From: Limisphaerales bacterium
Lineage (GTDB): Bacteria > Verrucomicrobiota > Verrucomicrobiia > Limisphaerales > UBA11358
Reading direction: 5' to 3'
Assembly: GCA_003134375.1 (NCBI GenBank)
Contig: PLAY01000125.1
Location: 1-37,172, forward strand
DNA length: 37,172 bases
The position numbers and the translations under genes were made by a program. The notes below the pieces were generated by a model. The model ran no database searches, was not told the DNA's origin, and was given only the letters and a program-made list of their open reading frames with translations. Of the stretch, positions 16,473 through 24,902 are shown in pieces. The first letter of the stretch is position 1; every line of letters begins with the position of its first letter.

Positions 16473-19400
16473 TTAATGCGAAATTGTTCTCGCTGTATCA
16501 GGGGAATTTTTTACCACCGCTTCTTTACGGCGATATAGTATGAAATACGCTGCCGGCACTATGAAAACAGTCAGCACGACGGAAACGCCAAGGCCGCCGA
16601 TGATAGCGCGGGCGAGCGGCGCGTAGGCTTCGCTGCCCGTGCCGAGTTTCAGGGCCATCGGAATCAGGCCCATCAGCGTGGCCAGCGAAGTCATCAATAC
16701 CGGACGCAAGCGCACCCGGCAGGCCAAGGACACGGCTTTGCGCAACGGCTGACCCTCTTCGCGCAGCCGGCGGGTGAATTCGACGATGAGGATGCTGTTG
16801 GAGACCACGATGCCCACCATCATCACCACGCCCATCAGCGACATGACGTTGAGCGTTGTGCCAGTGGCAAAAAGGATGATAAACACGCCGGTCAATCCGG
16901 TCGGCACGGCGAGCAAAATCAATAGTGGGTCGAGGAACGATTGAAATTGTGCAACAAGAATCAAATAGACGAGGACGGTTGCCAGAATCAAGCCGAGGCC
17001 GAAACTGCGGAACGAGACTTGCATGGCGTGCGCCGAGCCGCGCATTACGATCTGGACATTTGAAGGCAGTTTCAGGTCATCAACAATTTTTTGAACGCCC
17101 TTCAAAACTTTGCCGAGGTCTTCGCCCGTAGGTGAAACATAGACATCCATTTCACGGCGCAGTTGATAATGATCCACCTCGGTCGGCGAACTCCGGTGGC
17201 TGATGGTGCTGACGGTGTCAAGCCGCGTCGGCAGCGGGGAATTTGCGCCGCGCAACGGGATGGATGACAGGTCGGCAAAGTTTTTTACGAATCCTTCGGG
17301 ATACTGGACGGTGAGGAAATAGTCTTTGCCACTTTTCGGGTCCACCCAATAGCTCGGCGCAATCATCTGGTCGGAAGTCAGCGCCGTGATGACATCGCCA
17401 ACGACCTCTTTCTCATTCAGGCCAAGTTCGGAAGTGCGCAGCCGGTCAATGTCCAATTGTAGTGCTGGATAATCCACATCTTGCGGCACCAGCACATCGC
17501 TGACGCCCGGCAGCGCCCGGGCTTTTTGGGCGATGTCCGCCGCGATTTTGTGGGTGGTGTCCATGTCATTGCCAGTGACTTGAATATCCAACGGCGCGGG
17601 CATTCCCAGATTCAGGATCGCGTCCACGAGACCGCCGGTCTGAAAATAGGCGGCGACCTGCGGTAATTCTTTTTTCAGCCTCGCGCGCGCCAAGTCCATG
17701 TATTGAAAGCTGCTCAAATGATGACCGGCATTTAGACCGACTTGGACAAACGCCGTGTGCGGGCCGGAATTGGGCGTGTAAATCGAGGAGAAACCGGGCG
17801 TGACCCCGATGTTGGAGACGATGATTTTCAAATCCTTCGGTGGCACAACGTCACGGACAATCTGCTCGACCTGCTGTACCAGTTGATCGGTCAGTTCGAT
17901 GCGCGTGCCGGTGGCCGCCTTGAGGTTGATGACAAACTGGCTGGGATCGGTGCGCGGGAAATACGCTTCGCCGATGAGCGGATACAACGCGAGGCTCAAA
18001 ATGAAAATGCCCGTGATGCCCAGCACCGTAGCCAGCGGACGAATCAACGCTAAGTTCAACCAGCTTTCATAGTGGTCGAGCATGAGGTTAAATTTATGAT
18101 TAAACCAGATATTGAATCGCTGAAGCCAGACATGCGGTTTCGGCTGGCCAATTTCTGAATGTCCGATTTCTTTTTGTTCCTGATGGCCGCGAATCAGTTT
18201 GGCGCAGAACAATGGCACCACCGTCATCGCGACCAGATACGAGGCGAACAACGAAAGGATCACCGCCAGTGCGAGCGCCATGAAAAGAAATTTGCTGACG
18301 CCGTAAAGAAATATGACGGGAAAGAAAACGATGACCGTTGCCAGCGTCGCGGCAAGCACCGGCAGCGCGACTTCGCGGCCGCCACGTTCAGCGGCGACTT
18401 CGGGTGCTTCGCCCATTTCCAAGTGCCGGAAAATATTTTCCAGCACGACAACGGAATTGTCAATCAACCGCGAAAACGCCAGCGCCAGTCCGCCGAGAAT
18501 CATCGCGTTGATGGTACTGTTGCCCATGGACAATGCGATAAACGCGGCGAGGGCAGAAAGCGGAATCGAAAGAAATACCGCGATGGTGGCTCTCATGCTG
18601 CCGAGGAAGACCAAAATCATCAAGCCGGTCAGCACCAGGCCGATCAGACCTTCATGGATGAGGTTTTCAATGGCGTTGCGAACGAAAACGGACTGGTCGA
18701 AGACAACTTTCGTCACGAGTTGCTTGGGCATGTCGAACAAGTGAGCGACCGCCTCCTTGATGCCGTCCACGACGGCGATGGTGTTCGCATCGCCGCCTTG
18801 TTTGAGCACCGGCAGATAGACCGACGGCTGGCCATCCACGCGCACGACATTGTATTGGATTTCCGAGCCGTCCACCGCGTGGCCGACATCGCCGATGAGC
18901 ACAGAAGCGTTGCCAACCGTTTTCAACGGCACCTGGTCGATGTCCTTCATGTCGTTGATCTGGCTGTTGACGTAAAGGTTGTAATCGTAGGGGCCGATCT
19001 TCACGTCGCCGGCGGGCAGGATCAAATTCGCCTCGTTCACCGTGCGCACGACGTCCATGACGCTCAATTGATGCGATTCGAGCTTGAGCGGGTCCACATA
19101 AATCATGATCTGCCGGTAGCGTCCGCCGAATGGCTGTGGCACGGACGCGCCCGGCACGTTGGCCACCTGGTTGCGCACGTCAAACTGGCCAAGGTCGCGG
19201 AGTTTCGCTTCGTTCAAGCCTTCGCCTTTCAAGGTGATCAAACAGACCGGCAGGCTAGAGGCATCGAACTGCAAAACAACCGGCGGTAACGTGCCGGGCG
19301 GCAGCTTCCGCAAATCGGCCATTGCCAGATTCGCAATGCTGGTGACGGCGGAGTCGGCGTTGAAGCCCGGTTGAAAATAGATTTTGATCAGGCTCACGCC

Positions 19401-19652
19401 CGGCAGCGAACGCGATTCAATGTGGTCTACCCCGCTGGCGAGTGTGAAGAAACGCTCGAAACGCCCGGTGATGTCGGTTTCGATTTGCTCTGGCGGCATC
19501 CCGTTGAAAAATGTGGCGACAACCACGACGGGAATTTTGATCGGCGGAAACAAATCCACCGGCATTCGCACGAGACTCGTCACGCCAACGACACAGGTGA
19601 TGAGGCAAATGACGATGATTAGATATGGCAGACGGATGGCAAAACGGGACAT
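16473..19652 (-). CDS. RND-family efflux pump, AcrB/HAE1-like
   Basis: A 1059-residue inner-membrane pump with the classical layout: helix 1 (residues 8-28), a periplasmic domain, helices 2-6, a second periplasmic domain, helices 8-12. In helix 4 the motif is SRLIDNSVVVLENIF: Asp398 is kept, but the second Asp of the usual pair is Asn399. In helix 10 the usual Lys is replaced, GIVVSNSILIVEF. Of the three residues used for proton relay in AcrB (Asp407, Asp408, Lys940) only the first remains, so coupling differs from AcrB; this variant is seen in a broad subgroup of RND proteins. Substrate unknown. The gene starts 15 nt after the RraA-like gene. Confidence 0.92.
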   Translation of the reverse strand: MSRFAIRLPYLIIVICLITCVVGVTSLVRMPVDLFPPIKIPVVVVATFFNGMPPEQIETDITGRFERFFTLASGVDHIESRSLPGVSLIKIYFQPGFNADSAVTSIANLAMADLRKLPPGTLPPVVLQFDASSLPVCLITLKGEGLNEAKLRDLGQFDVRNQVANVPGASVPQPFGGRYRQIMIYVDPLKLESHQLSVMDVVRTVNEANLILPAGDVKIGPYDYNLYVNSQINDMKDIDQVPLKTVGNASVLIGDVGHAVDGSEIQYNVVRVDGQPSVYLPVLKQGGDANTIAVVDGIKEAVAHLFDMPKQLVTKVVFDQSVFVRNAIENLIHEGLIGLVLTGLMILVFLGSMRATIAVFLSIPLSALAAFIALSMGNSTINAMILGGLALAFSRLIDNSVVVLENIFRHLEMGEAPEVAAERGGREVALPVLAATLATVIVFFPVIFLYGVSKFLFMALALAVILSLFASYLVAMTVVPLFCAKLIRGHQEQKEIGHSEIGQPKPHVWLQRFNIWFNHKFNLMLDHYESWLNLALIRPLATVLGITGIFILSLALYPLIGEAYFPRTDPSQFVINLKAATGTRIELTDQLVQQVEQIVRDVVPPKDLKIIVSNIGVTPGFSSIYTPNSGPHTAFVQVGLNAGHHLSSFQYMDLARARLKKELPQVAAYFQTGGLVDAILNLGMPAPLDIQVTGNDMDTTHKIAADIAQKARALPGVSDVLVPQDVDYPALQLDIDRLRTSELGLNEKEVVGDVITALTSDQMIAPSYWVDPKSGKDYFLTVQYPEGFVKNFADLSSIPLRGANSPLPTRLDTVSTISHRSSPTEVDHYQLRREMDVYVSPTGEDLGKVLKGVQKIVDDLKLPSNVQIVMRGSAHAMQVSFRSFGLGLILATVLVYLILVAQFQSFLDPLLILLAVPTGLTGVFIILFATGTTLNVMSLMGVVMMVGIVVSNSILIVEFTRRLREEGQPLRKAVSLACRVRLRPVLMTSLATLMGLIPMALKLGTGSEAYAPLARAIIGGLGVSVVLTVFIVPAAYFILYRRKEAVVKNSPDTARTISH

Positions 19653-19667
19653 GAAAATGAAATGAGT

Positions 19668-20363
19668 TTAGGGACGGTCTTTGGCGATGGCGGCGCGCAA
19701 TTTTTCAATTGAGAAATCCTTTGACTGGCAAAGCGTGATCAACTCATGCTCCCGCGCGATGATTTCCGCTGCCGCCAACGGAATTTCCCCGGCAATGGCG
19801 GACGGAATGGATTGAACCCCGTGCAAATCGCCGTGGAGCAAATCGCCGGATTCAATTTTCAGTCCGCCGATTTCAACGGGTGTGCCAAATTCAACAATGT
19901 GAACGTAGGCGTGTGAGACGGAAATGCTCCCGGCAAAAAGTTGGAAACCCAGTTTTTCTGCCGCCGGAAGATCACGTACCGCACCATTCGTCACCGCGCC
20001 CGCGCAGCCGAGCGCACGCAGGATGTTGACATGCACCACGCCCAGCAATGAACCAAGACCAGCCTTCGTGGCCACATCTTGAACAACCACCACGCGCGGC
20101 GCGGGCAGTGAGAGAATGTAATCCCACCAATCGGTTCGGTCAGGATAACGGCTGTCGGCTGTTGGCGGCGCGGAACCGCGAATCTTGACCGTGGCCGCGT
20201 AACCGAGCATCGGCGTTAAATGGGGAAACAAACAATGCACCGAGTTGTCGGCAAAGCCTTCATTACACAGCCGTTTGTGAAATGACTCGATGGCATTGGC
20301 TAAGGTGCAGGCGTCCAACTGACGCAAGGTTTCCAATTGTTTAGGAGTCAAAATGGCTTTCAT
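19668..20363 (-). CDS. RraA-like protein (HMG/CHA aldolase superfamily)
   Basis: About 231 residues from the ATG at 20363 (a TTG start at 20417 is possible). The RraA fold signature is present: VVVVQDVATKAGLGSLLGVV, then RALGCAGAVTNGAVRD and SGDLLHGDLHGVQSIP. The Arg-Asp pair of the aldolase-type site is kept in GAVRD, while GDxxxxDxxG reads GDLLHGDLHG. RraA of E. coli inhibits RNase E; related proteins are oxo-acid aldolases. No role can be assigned here. Its place between adaptor and pump genes of an efflux operon is unusual. It was probably not acquired separately, since spacings to both sides are operon-like. Confidence 0.8.
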   Translation of the reverse strand: MKAILTPKQLETLRQLDACTLANAIESFHKRLCNEGFADNSVHCLFPHLTPMLGYAATVKIRGSAPPTADSRYPDRTDWWDYILSLPAPRVVVVQDVATKAGLGSLLGVVHVNILRALGCAGAVTNGAVRDLPAAEKLGFQLFAGSISVSHAYVHIVEFGTPVEIGGLKIESGDLLHGDLHGVQSIPSAIAGEIPLAAAEIIAREHELITLCQSKDFSIEKLRAAIAKDRP

Positions 20364-20515
20364 GGATTCAAAACTTTCTCGCTGACGTTGAAATTTTCGC
20401 GCGGGTGTCGCATCCAAAAAATTGATGAGCTTGCTGCGACGCGCCCGTCCGTTTTTTCAGTCGGATGAAAGTGATTGATGGAATGAAACGCGCACGGTCG
20501 TTGAATGGTTTGATT

Positions 20516-21685
20516 TCAATTGTCATCGCGCAGAGAAAGCTGGATAAGCTTCGGCTCGACTTTCTGGCCGGCCTGAAATCCCGAGCGGTTGCCAATGATT
20601 ACCAAATCGCCTTCGCGCAAGCCGGAAAGGATTTCGTATTTGTCCGCCGTTTCCAGGCCAAGTTTGACTGAGCGTTCCTCAATCTGATTGTCACGGTTGA
20701 CGACATAAACCGTGGGCGTCTTGTCGCCGGCGACCGCTTCGGTAGGAATGGCCAGCACTTGGGGACGCCGTTCTACTTTCAAAACCACGGTGGCATACAT
20801 GCCTGGCACCAATTCCAGATTCGGATTGGGCACTTCAATTTCCGTCGTCATCGTTCGCGTATCCTTGTCGACATCATGTGTAAAACGGGAAATGGTGCCG
20901 GTGAATGGCTCGCCTTTAAGAGATTCAACTCGCACTTCTACAGGGTCGCCGAGTTTAATGTACTTCACGTAGTCAACGGAAACGGGGAAATCCAGCCGCA
21001 ACTGGTAGTTGTCCGAGACATGCAGCAACGACTTGGCTTGGGTATCGGAAGAAGTGCCGGTCTGAATGAGCGCGCCCGGATCGGCATAACGTCGGGTGAC
21101 CACACCATCAAATGGGGCTGTGATGCGGGTGTAATCCACCATTGTCTGAAATTTGTTCGTATCCGCCTTGGCGGCGGCAACAGAAGCGGCAGCGGAAAGA
21201 TCTTTGGCTTCGGCACTGTCCAGATCTTGTTCCGCGACCAGATTGGGATGTTCCTTATTTACGGCGACTAACCGGGTATAATCAAGATGCGCATTTTTGT
21301 AATCGGCTTCGGCGTGTTGTTCGGCTGCAAGCGCACTGTTGAGTTCATCCTGTAATTCGGGAACTTCGAGCGTGGCCAGAAGTTGTCCCGCCTTCACCTG
21401 GTCACCGAAATCCACATTCATTTCCTTCACATAGCCGGAAACCTTGGCGTGCAACTCAACTTCCTGATACGGGCGGAATTCCGCCGCAATCGTCACTTGC
21501 TTGTAAAGGTCTTCCCGCGTCACTTTCGCCACGGCCGCCATCGGCGCGCCGGTCAAATCAGCATTCACGTGAGCTTGCGCGCGCGCGTGATGCGTCGCCC
21601 ACAACACGCCCAGGCCGATGACGAAAGCCGCCGCCAGGATTTTGGAAAAAACTCCGAAACGGAATTTCACGATTTTGAATTTCAT
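20516..21685 (-). CDS. RND periplasmic adaptor (membrane fusion protein)
   Basis: A 389-residue adaptor with an N-terminal membrane anchor (residues 10-30), a lipoyl/barrel-sandwich half around VELHAKVSGYVKEMNVDFGDQ, an alpha-hairpin (residues 110-180), the second lipoyl half TRITAPFDGVVTRRYADPGA, and beta-barrel plus membrane-proximal domains ending VLAIPTEAVAGDKTPTVYVV. It links the RND pump to TolC. The start at 21685 is 3 nt after the small membrane protein gene. The stop lies about 150 nt before the RraA-like gene, a stretch with no feature I can see. Confidence 0.92.
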   Translation of the reverse strand: MKFKIVKFRFGVFSKILAAAFVIGLGVLWATHHARAQAHVNADLTGAPMAAVAKVTREDLYKQVTIAAEFRPYQEVELHAKVSGYVKEMNVDFGDQVKAGQLLATLEVPELQDELNSALAAEQHAEADYKNAHLDYTRLVAVNKEHPNLVAEQDLDSAEAKDLSAAASVAAAKADTNKFQTMVDYTRITAPFDGVVTRRYADPGALIQTGTSSDTQAKSLLHVSDNYQLRLDFPVSVDYVKYIKLGDPVEVRVESLKGEPFTGTISRFTHDVDKDTRTMTTEIEVPNPNLELVPGMYATVVLKVERRPQVLAIPTEAVAGDKTPTVYVVNRDNQIEERSVKLGLETADKYEILSGLREGDLVIIGNRSGFQAGQKVEPKLIQLSLRDDN

Positions 21686-21688
21686 GGA

Positions 21689-21919
21689 TTATTCGATCCA
21701 ATTCAGGAACTGAGTTTGTGGTTTAGCCAGCAACCAAAAGGTTGTAAATCCATTGATGATTGGCAACGCCGCCCACGATTGAAGGCCCGGCCCATGGTCG
21801 AACCAAATCAAGAGGGCGCAGCAGAGATGCCCGATCAAAAGCATGATCAAGACTAGGCGACCATCTGTAAAAGGTATCAGCCACTTGCTACTGACTTTAG
21901 GAAACGTCTTGGTTTTCAT
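21689..21919 (-). CDS. Small two-helix membrane protein in the efflux operon
   Basis: A 76-residue protein starting MKTKTFPKVSSKWLIPFTDG, with two hydrophobic stretches (about residues 22-38 and 46-62) and a short charged tail. No family is recognised. It starts 17 nt after the histidine kinase stop and ends 3 nt before the adaptor start, so it is firmly within the operon. It may be an accessory subunit or simply a fold-less linker; a frame further upstream (to 22027) overlaps the kinase and is unlikely to be used. Confidence 0.6.
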   Translation of the reverse strand: MKTKTFPKVSSKWLIPFTDGRLVLIMLLIGHLCCALLIWFDHGPGLQSWAALPIINGFTTFWLLAKPQTQFLNWIE

Positions 21920-21936
21920 GGATTGGTGGAAGATTT

Positions 21937-23346
21937 TTAGTTTTTGGACAAAGGCAGTTTGACGCGAAAACAACTGCCACTGCCAACGGCGCTTTGCGCT
22001 TCCACTTCCGCGCCGTGCGCGGTGCAAATGGATTTGACGATGGAAAGTCCAAGACCCGCGCTTTCGGAATCGGCGGAACGAGCCTGATCAACACGATAAA
22101 ATCGCTCGAAGATGTGTGGTAACGCATCGGGCGGAATGCCGATGCCATTGTCTTCCACTTCCAGCACGGCGTGGCCGTTGACGGCGTGAACGCGCAATTG
22201 AATCGTGCCTTTTTCCGGCGTGTATTTGATGGCGTTGTCGAGCAGATTCACGACGACTTGTTTGAGCCGCACGTGGTTGCCTTTCACCGGCACCGGCTGG
22301 CTGCCGTCGCAGGAAATGGAAATGCCTTTGTCCTCGGCCAGCAGGCTCATTTGTTCGGCGGTCGTTTTGGCCAGTTCGCTCAAATCGAAGCCTGTCCATT
22401 CGGTTTGCGCTTCGCCGGCATCGAGCCGCGAGAGTGTGAACAACTGCTCCACGATTTTGCCCAAATGCACGACTTCCTCCAACATGCTGCCGGCGCGGTC
22501 GCGCAATTCCGAATCAAGGCGGGCGTCTTCCGCGAAATGTTCCAGTTCTCCCCGCAGAATCGTGAGCGGCGTGCGCAAGTCATGCGAGGCATCGGCGACA
22601 AACCGTTTGGAATTTTGAAAGGCGTCGTCCAGCCGGGTGATCATGCGGTTGAGCGAAACGGACAACCGCTCCAATTCATCGCCGGTGCTGGAGACCGGCA
22701 GACGTTCGCTTAAATTGTACTGCGTGATCCGCTCGGCGGCACGCGTGATTTGTTCGACCGGCGTCAAGGCCCGCCGTACCAGCAGATAGCCGCCACCCGC
22801 GACGATGATGACCGCCAGCGGCAAACCCAAGGCAAGTTGCAAAAACAGGTGGTTGAGCATCGTTTCCACCGGATCCAGCAATTCGCCGAATTCCACGAGG
22901 TAGGCGGGATTGCCGGACGATTTGAAATTCAGCGCGGCGATGAGCAGGGTTTTGTTGCCCGACAATTGCAATTTGCGGGAGAATTCCGTTTGCGACGACG
23001 GCGGAAAAATAGGAACTTCCGCCGGATCGAAACTGCCGTCTTTCGGCGCGTCAGAAACATAAACCAAAGTGCCATCGGCGCGCGTGATACGGATGAAGCG
23101 GTCGTTGATTTCCGGCTCATACCAGTCTTTCGTCTGGCTGGCGACATAAGGTTCGCCGGTTTGTTTGACATGAGCGAGCAAAGTATTGGCAATCTGGCGT
23201 GTGCGGCGGGACTGCGATTGGCGCAAGTCGTTTTCCAAAAAAAGCCGCAAGTCGAGATACAACAGCGCGCATAACAGCACAAAAATACCGGTCAGCAGGC
23301 CCGCATACCATGCGACCAGTCGGAAGCTGATGGAGCGTGTGTTCAT
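21937..23346 (-). CDS. Sensor histidine kinase (heavy-metal-sensor type)
   Basis: A 469-residue membrane kinase. Helix 1 lies at about 8-32, a periplasmic sensor domain to about 165, helix 2 at about 168-190, then HAMP (about 188-242). The H box is FVADASHDLRTPLTILRGEL with His255; the N box NLLDNAIKYTPEKG follows near 367-380, then the G boxes DNGIGIP and GLGLSIV. Its start overlaps the response-regulator stop by 4 nt (ATGA), so the pair is translationally coupled. By layout it resembles CusS/PcoS-type kinases. The likely output is the efflux operon that follows on the same strand; the signal is unknown. Confidence 0.92.
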   Translation of the reverse strand: MNTRSISFRLVAWYAGLLTGIFVLLCALLYLDLRLFLENDLRQSQSRRTRQIANTLLAHVKQTGEPYVASQTKDWYEPEINDRFIRITRADGTLVYVSDAPKDGSFDPAEVPIFPPSSQTEFSRKLQLSGNKTLLIAALNFKSSGNPAYLVEFGELLDPVETMLNHLFLQLALGLPLAVIIVAGGGYLLVRRALTPVEQITRAAERITQYNLSERLPVSSTGDELERLSVSLNRMITRLDDAFQNSKRFVADASHDLRTPLTILRGELEHFAEDARLDSELRDRAGSMLEEVVHLGKIVEQLFTLSRLDAGEAQTEWTGFDLSELAKTTAEQMSLLAEDKGISISCDGSQPVPVKGNHVRLKQVVVNLLDNAIKYTPEKGTIQLRVHAVNGHAVLEVEDNGIGIPPDALPHIFERFYRVDQARSADSESAGLGLSIVKSICTAHGAEVEAQSAVGSGSCFRVKLPLSKN

Positions 23347-24023
23347 GTCTGCGTCTCGTCGCTCAAGCTGTAGCCGACCCCGCGCACGGTGCGCAGCAGT
23401 TTGACAGGAAACGAGTCATCCAACTTTTCCCGCAAATGCCGCACGTAGACGTCCACGATGTTGGTCAATCCCTGAAAACTTTGATCCCAGACGTGCTCAA
23501 TAATCATGGTGCGCGAAAAAACGCGGCCCGGCTGCGTGGCCAGATATTCGAGCAGCGAGTATTCCTTGGCGGTGAGTTCAATTTTTTTGCCGGCGCGTTT
23601 CACATTTTGCGAAAGGCGGTCAATTTCCAAATCGCCCACCCGCAGCACGCTGGAACGATTGACCGGTCCGCGCCGCAATAATGCCTTGATGCGCACCTGT
23701 AGTTCGGCAAACGCAAACGGCTTGGTAAGGTAGTCGTCCGCGCCCGTTTCAAAATTTTTAATTTTGTCGCCCATGCCGTCACGCGCAGTGAGAATTAGAA
23801 TCGGCACCAGCGAATTTTTGCGCCGGACTTTTTCGAGAATCTCCGTGCCGGTCAGTCCGGGCAGCATCAAATCCAGAATGATAAGGTCATAATTGTAGGC
23901 ATTGGCCATTTCCCAGCCGCTTTGGCCGTCGTGGCAGACGTCCACGGCATAACGCTCCGCCTTGAGGCCGCGCACGATGATGTCGGCCACTTTCTTTTCG
24001 TCTTCCACAAGCAGGATTCGCAT
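23343..24023 (-). CDS. OmpR/PhoB-family response regulator
   Basis: A 226-residue regulator with a receiver domain (phospho-acceptor Asp51 in LIILDLMLPGL, Lys101 in LTKPF) and a winged-helix DNA-binding domain (about residues 127-220, ending LLRTVRGVGYSL). The ATG at 24023 is used; the open frame extends a few codons more. It is the first gene of the minus-strand efflux operon, and IVDVYVRHLREKLDD is typical of CusR/PcoR-like regulators. It might also act on the nearby pst genes, but no direct evidence shows this. Confidence 0.93.
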   Translation of the reverse strand: MRILLVEDEKKVADIIVRGLKAERYAVDVCHDGQSGWEMANAYNYDLIILDLMLPGLTGTEILEKVRRKNSLVPILILTARDGMGDKIKNFETGADDYLTKPFAFAELQVRIKALLRRGPVNRSSVLRVGDLEIDRLSQNVKRAGKKIELTAKEYSLLEYLATQPGRVFSRTMIIEHVWDQSFQGLTNIVDVYVRHLREKLDDSFPVKLLRTVRGVGYSLSDETQT

Positions 24024-24058
24024 AAATAAACTATGTAACTTCGACAAAGTAATAGACC

Positions 24059-24095
24059 AAACGTTGATTAAAAGGCCATAAACGTTTGATTAAAA
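24059..24095. promoter_or_regulatory. Direct repeats between the regulator and lipoprotein genes
   Basis: AAACGTTGATTAAAA (24059-24073) and AAACGTTTGATTAAAA (24080-24095) begin 21 bp apart, about two helical turns. They sit in the 114-bp gap between two divergent genes. OmpR-family regulators often bind direct repeats, so this may be an operator for the adjacent regulator; that is an inference. Confidence 0.5.
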
Positions 24096-24137
24096 TTCAT
24101 TCAGAAACTTTCAATCCGAATAAAACTGTGGCAGAAA

Positions 24138-24653
24138 ATGATGAAAACTATGAAAACCTTTTTCACTTTGATGCTAATTATGACAGGCGCTCTTTTATCA
24201 GGTTGCGCCACCGGCAAAAATGGACTTGTTCTCAACACAGTGGGGCCGCCGCTGTCTCAGCCGACGGCGGCAAGTTCAACTAAAGGAACGCTGGTGGTTT
24301 ATTCCGCTTTCAGGAGAAACGCTGATTTCAACAGCAGCGATCCTTATCGTCGGGAGTATTCGGACTACAAAATCTTCAGCCCCGATGGGAAACTGCTGCA
24401 AAGAGTTCACAATAATTCCGGAACCATTCTTCAAGACCCGGTGTCAGTGGAGCTTCCACCGGGAAAATATCATGTCATTGCGCGTGCCAATGGTTATGGA
24501 TATGTTACCGTCCCGGTGATTATTGCGGCACGGCAAAACACCATTTTGCACCTCGAAGGCGGTGGTTCATGGCCGGATGAATCGGCGTTCGACCAAACCA
24601 ACGCTGTGCGTTTGCCGGATGGCCAAATAGTCGGTTGGCGAAACTCCAGATAG
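24138..24653 (+). CDS. Lipoprotein of unknown function
   Basis: A 171-residue protein starting MMKTMKTFFTLMLIMTGALL with lipobox LSGC (ATGs at 24138, 24141 and 24150 are all in frame). The mature part has a beta-sandwich look: the stretch SVELPPGKYHVIARANGYGYVTVPVII resembles surface-layer or carboxypeptidase-regulatory-like domains. It is divergent from the response regulator. The 249-nt gap after it leads to pstS, so it is not in the pst operon. Function unknown. Confidence 0.75.
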   Translation: MMKTMKTFFTLMLIMTGALLSGCATGKNGLVLNTVGPPLSQPTAASSTKGTLVVYSAFRRNADFNSSDPYRREYSDYKIFSPDGKLLQRVHNNSGTILQDPVSVELPPGKYHVIARANGYGYVTVPVIIAARQNTILHLEGGGSWPDESAFDQTNAVRLPDGQIVGWRNSR

Positions 24654-24822
24654 GAAGGCTCTCCCCGGTGGGGATTGGGACAGCCACGGGCGTTGACCGT
24701 GACGAAAGCAATGAGCCAGTTTCACTCGCCGCTGTAAGCTAATCAAAGCTTCCACTTGTTAAATGGGCGTATTTTCGTCTGGCAGTACAACCTCCCACTT
24801 AAACTACAGAAATTTGCCGGTT

Positions 24823-24862
24823 TGTCACCAAATCGTAACAATCCCGCCGCGTGGCCGTAACA
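24823..24862 (+). promoter_or_regulatory. Pho-box-like site before pstS
   Basis: TGTCACC (24823-24829), CGTAACA (24834-24840) and CGTAACA (24856-24862) lie at 0, 11 and 33 bp; the intervening unit at 22 bp is weak. The layout matches tandem PhoB-type binding sites. It ends 40 nt before the pstS start. The gap from 24654 to this site holds a short GC-rich hairpin (CTCCCC-GGTG-GGGA type) just after the lipoprotein stop and nothing else I can name. Confidence 0.75.
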
Positions 24863-24902
24863 ATAAAGTCCCAATCTTTCATTGTATTTAAATTCAATCA
24901 TC

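Noticed and set aside
18159-19289. Plus-strand frame of 376 codons opposite the RND pump
   Set aside because: It is His/Arg/Asp-rich, typical of antisense of a hydrophobic membrane protein, with no family match.
23343-24023. The response regulator as PhoB of the pst system
   Set aside because: Its C-terminal motif and its operon with an efflux set point to a CusR/PcoR-type regulator; the pst operon is about 900 bp away on the other strand. It is not excluded, but it is not supported.
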